Part shown: piece after piece, positions 5,293-5,347 of the stretch
Layout: every line of letters starts with the position of its first letter
Position numbering within the stretch: the first letter of the stretch is position 1
From: Marinosulfonomonas sp.
GTDB taxonomy: Bacteria; Pseudomonadota; Alphaproteobacteria; Rhodobacterales; Rhodobacteraceae
Direction: 5' to 3'
DNA length: 5,347 bases
NCBI GenBank assembly: GCA_015494385.1
Contig: WGBJ01000410.1
Span: 1-5,347, forward strand
Position numbers and translations under genes: made by a program
Notes under the pieces: generated by a model
Database searches by the model: none
The model's input: the letters and a program-made list of their open reading frames with translations, nothing else
What the model was told of the DNA's origin: nothing

Positions 5293-5347
5293 CTAGGCAA
5301 CCAATCTATACCCGCCGGATTCGGTCACAAGAAGGCGGGCATTTGAC
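5293..5347 (-). CDS. Partial CDS: C-terminal end of an unidentified protein
   Basis: On the minus strand an open frame enters from beyond the right edge and ends at TAG (5295-5293), leaving 17 residues that finish ESGGYRLVA. Seventeen open codons alone are weak evidence. The strong minus-strand terminator 62 bp downstream of the stop independently requires a transcript from this side, and no other minus frame stays open here past the first 14 codons. The GGYRLV ending could be a winged-helix β-hairpin like those closing OmpR- or SARP-type DNA-binding domains, but this is only a resemblance. The family cannot be named from this fragment. The preceding gap, 5204-5292, holds only the terminator and the second hairpin. 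Confidence 0.5.
   Translation of the reverse strand, partial: SNARLLVTESGGYRLVA

Noticed and set aside
5246..5296. Plus-strand mini-frame of 16 codons after GGAGG, and a two-codon ATG-TCA-TAA frame at 5250, as leader peptides
   Set aside because: GGAGG touches the first ATG with no spacing, the second frame is trivial, and the sequence is better explained as the minus-strand UCCUCC segment and hairpin before the terminator. No attenuator-like structure for a plus-strand gene can be judged because the window ends.
5284..5322. Two GATTC sites (CcrM-type GANTC methylation sites) 34 bp apart
   Set aside because: GANTC sites occur elsewhere in the window, and two near the end of a gene do not make a regulated region.
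5311..5339. Inverted repeat CCCGCC/GGCGGG with a 17-nt loop near the right edge
   Set aside because: It lies inside the probable C-terminal coding region of the edge gene, has a long loop and no T-run. Short GC repeats of this kind are expected by chance.
5202..5347. Right-edge segment as a known structural RNA (6S, SRP RNA, tmRNA 3' end or tRNA)
   Set aside because: No T-arm GTTCGA-type sequence, CCA end or SRP tetraloop core is visible, and I could not match it to any of these.

Overview
The window looks like ordinary chromosomal DNA of an alphaproteobacterium, most likely of the Rhodobacteraceae/roseobacter type. This rests on moderately high GC by eye, GC-ending codons, an alphaproteobacterial-style thioredoxin-TPR protein that keeps an intact CGPC, and a cysteine-poor Trm112-family protein beside a free-standing Lon N-terminal-domain protein. 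No taxonomic marker gene is present, so the placement is an inference. I see no insertion sequence, phage gene, CRISPR array, tRNA or rRNA.

Layout: (1) 6-1232, plus strand: a complete UbiH/UbiF/COQ6-family FAD monooxygenase, probably for ubiquinone ring hydroxylation. (2) 1233-1268: a short convergent gap filled by a perfect palindrome with a GTAG head, resembling a REP element. (3) 1269-3882, minus strand: four same-direction genes, read from right to left as exodeoxyribonuclease III (xthA), a CnoX/YbbN-type thioredoxin with C-terminal TPR-like helices, a Lon substrate-binding-domain protein without protease, and a 60-residue Trm112-family protein. Gaps are 61 bp, 25 bp and a 4-bp ATGA overlap, so the last three are almost certainly co-transcribed, with xthA possibly the first gene. 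(4) 3883-3958: a divergent intergenic region with a candidate xthA promoter and a small dyad. (5) 3959-5203, plus strand: a 12-helix MFS_3-type exporter. (6) 5202-5347: a strong rho-independent terminator on the minus strand, a second hairpin, and the last codons of a minus-strand gene that continues beyond the right edge.

How the genes fit together: the minus-strand cluster combines DNA base-damage repair (XthA), redox-linked protein holding (CnoX-like) and a probable proteostasis accessory (Lon N-domain), which suggests a housekeeping or oxidative-stress theme. The ubiquinone hydroxylase and the exporter flank it as separate transcription units.

I found no clear new multi-gene system. The least-explained piece is the 3' region at 5202-5274 on the minus strand. 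It has a perfect 8-bp hairpin, then a single-stranded UCCUCCC (anti-Shine-Dalgarno-like) segment, then a terminator hairpin with U7. That is the architecture of a 3'-UTR-derived small RNA.
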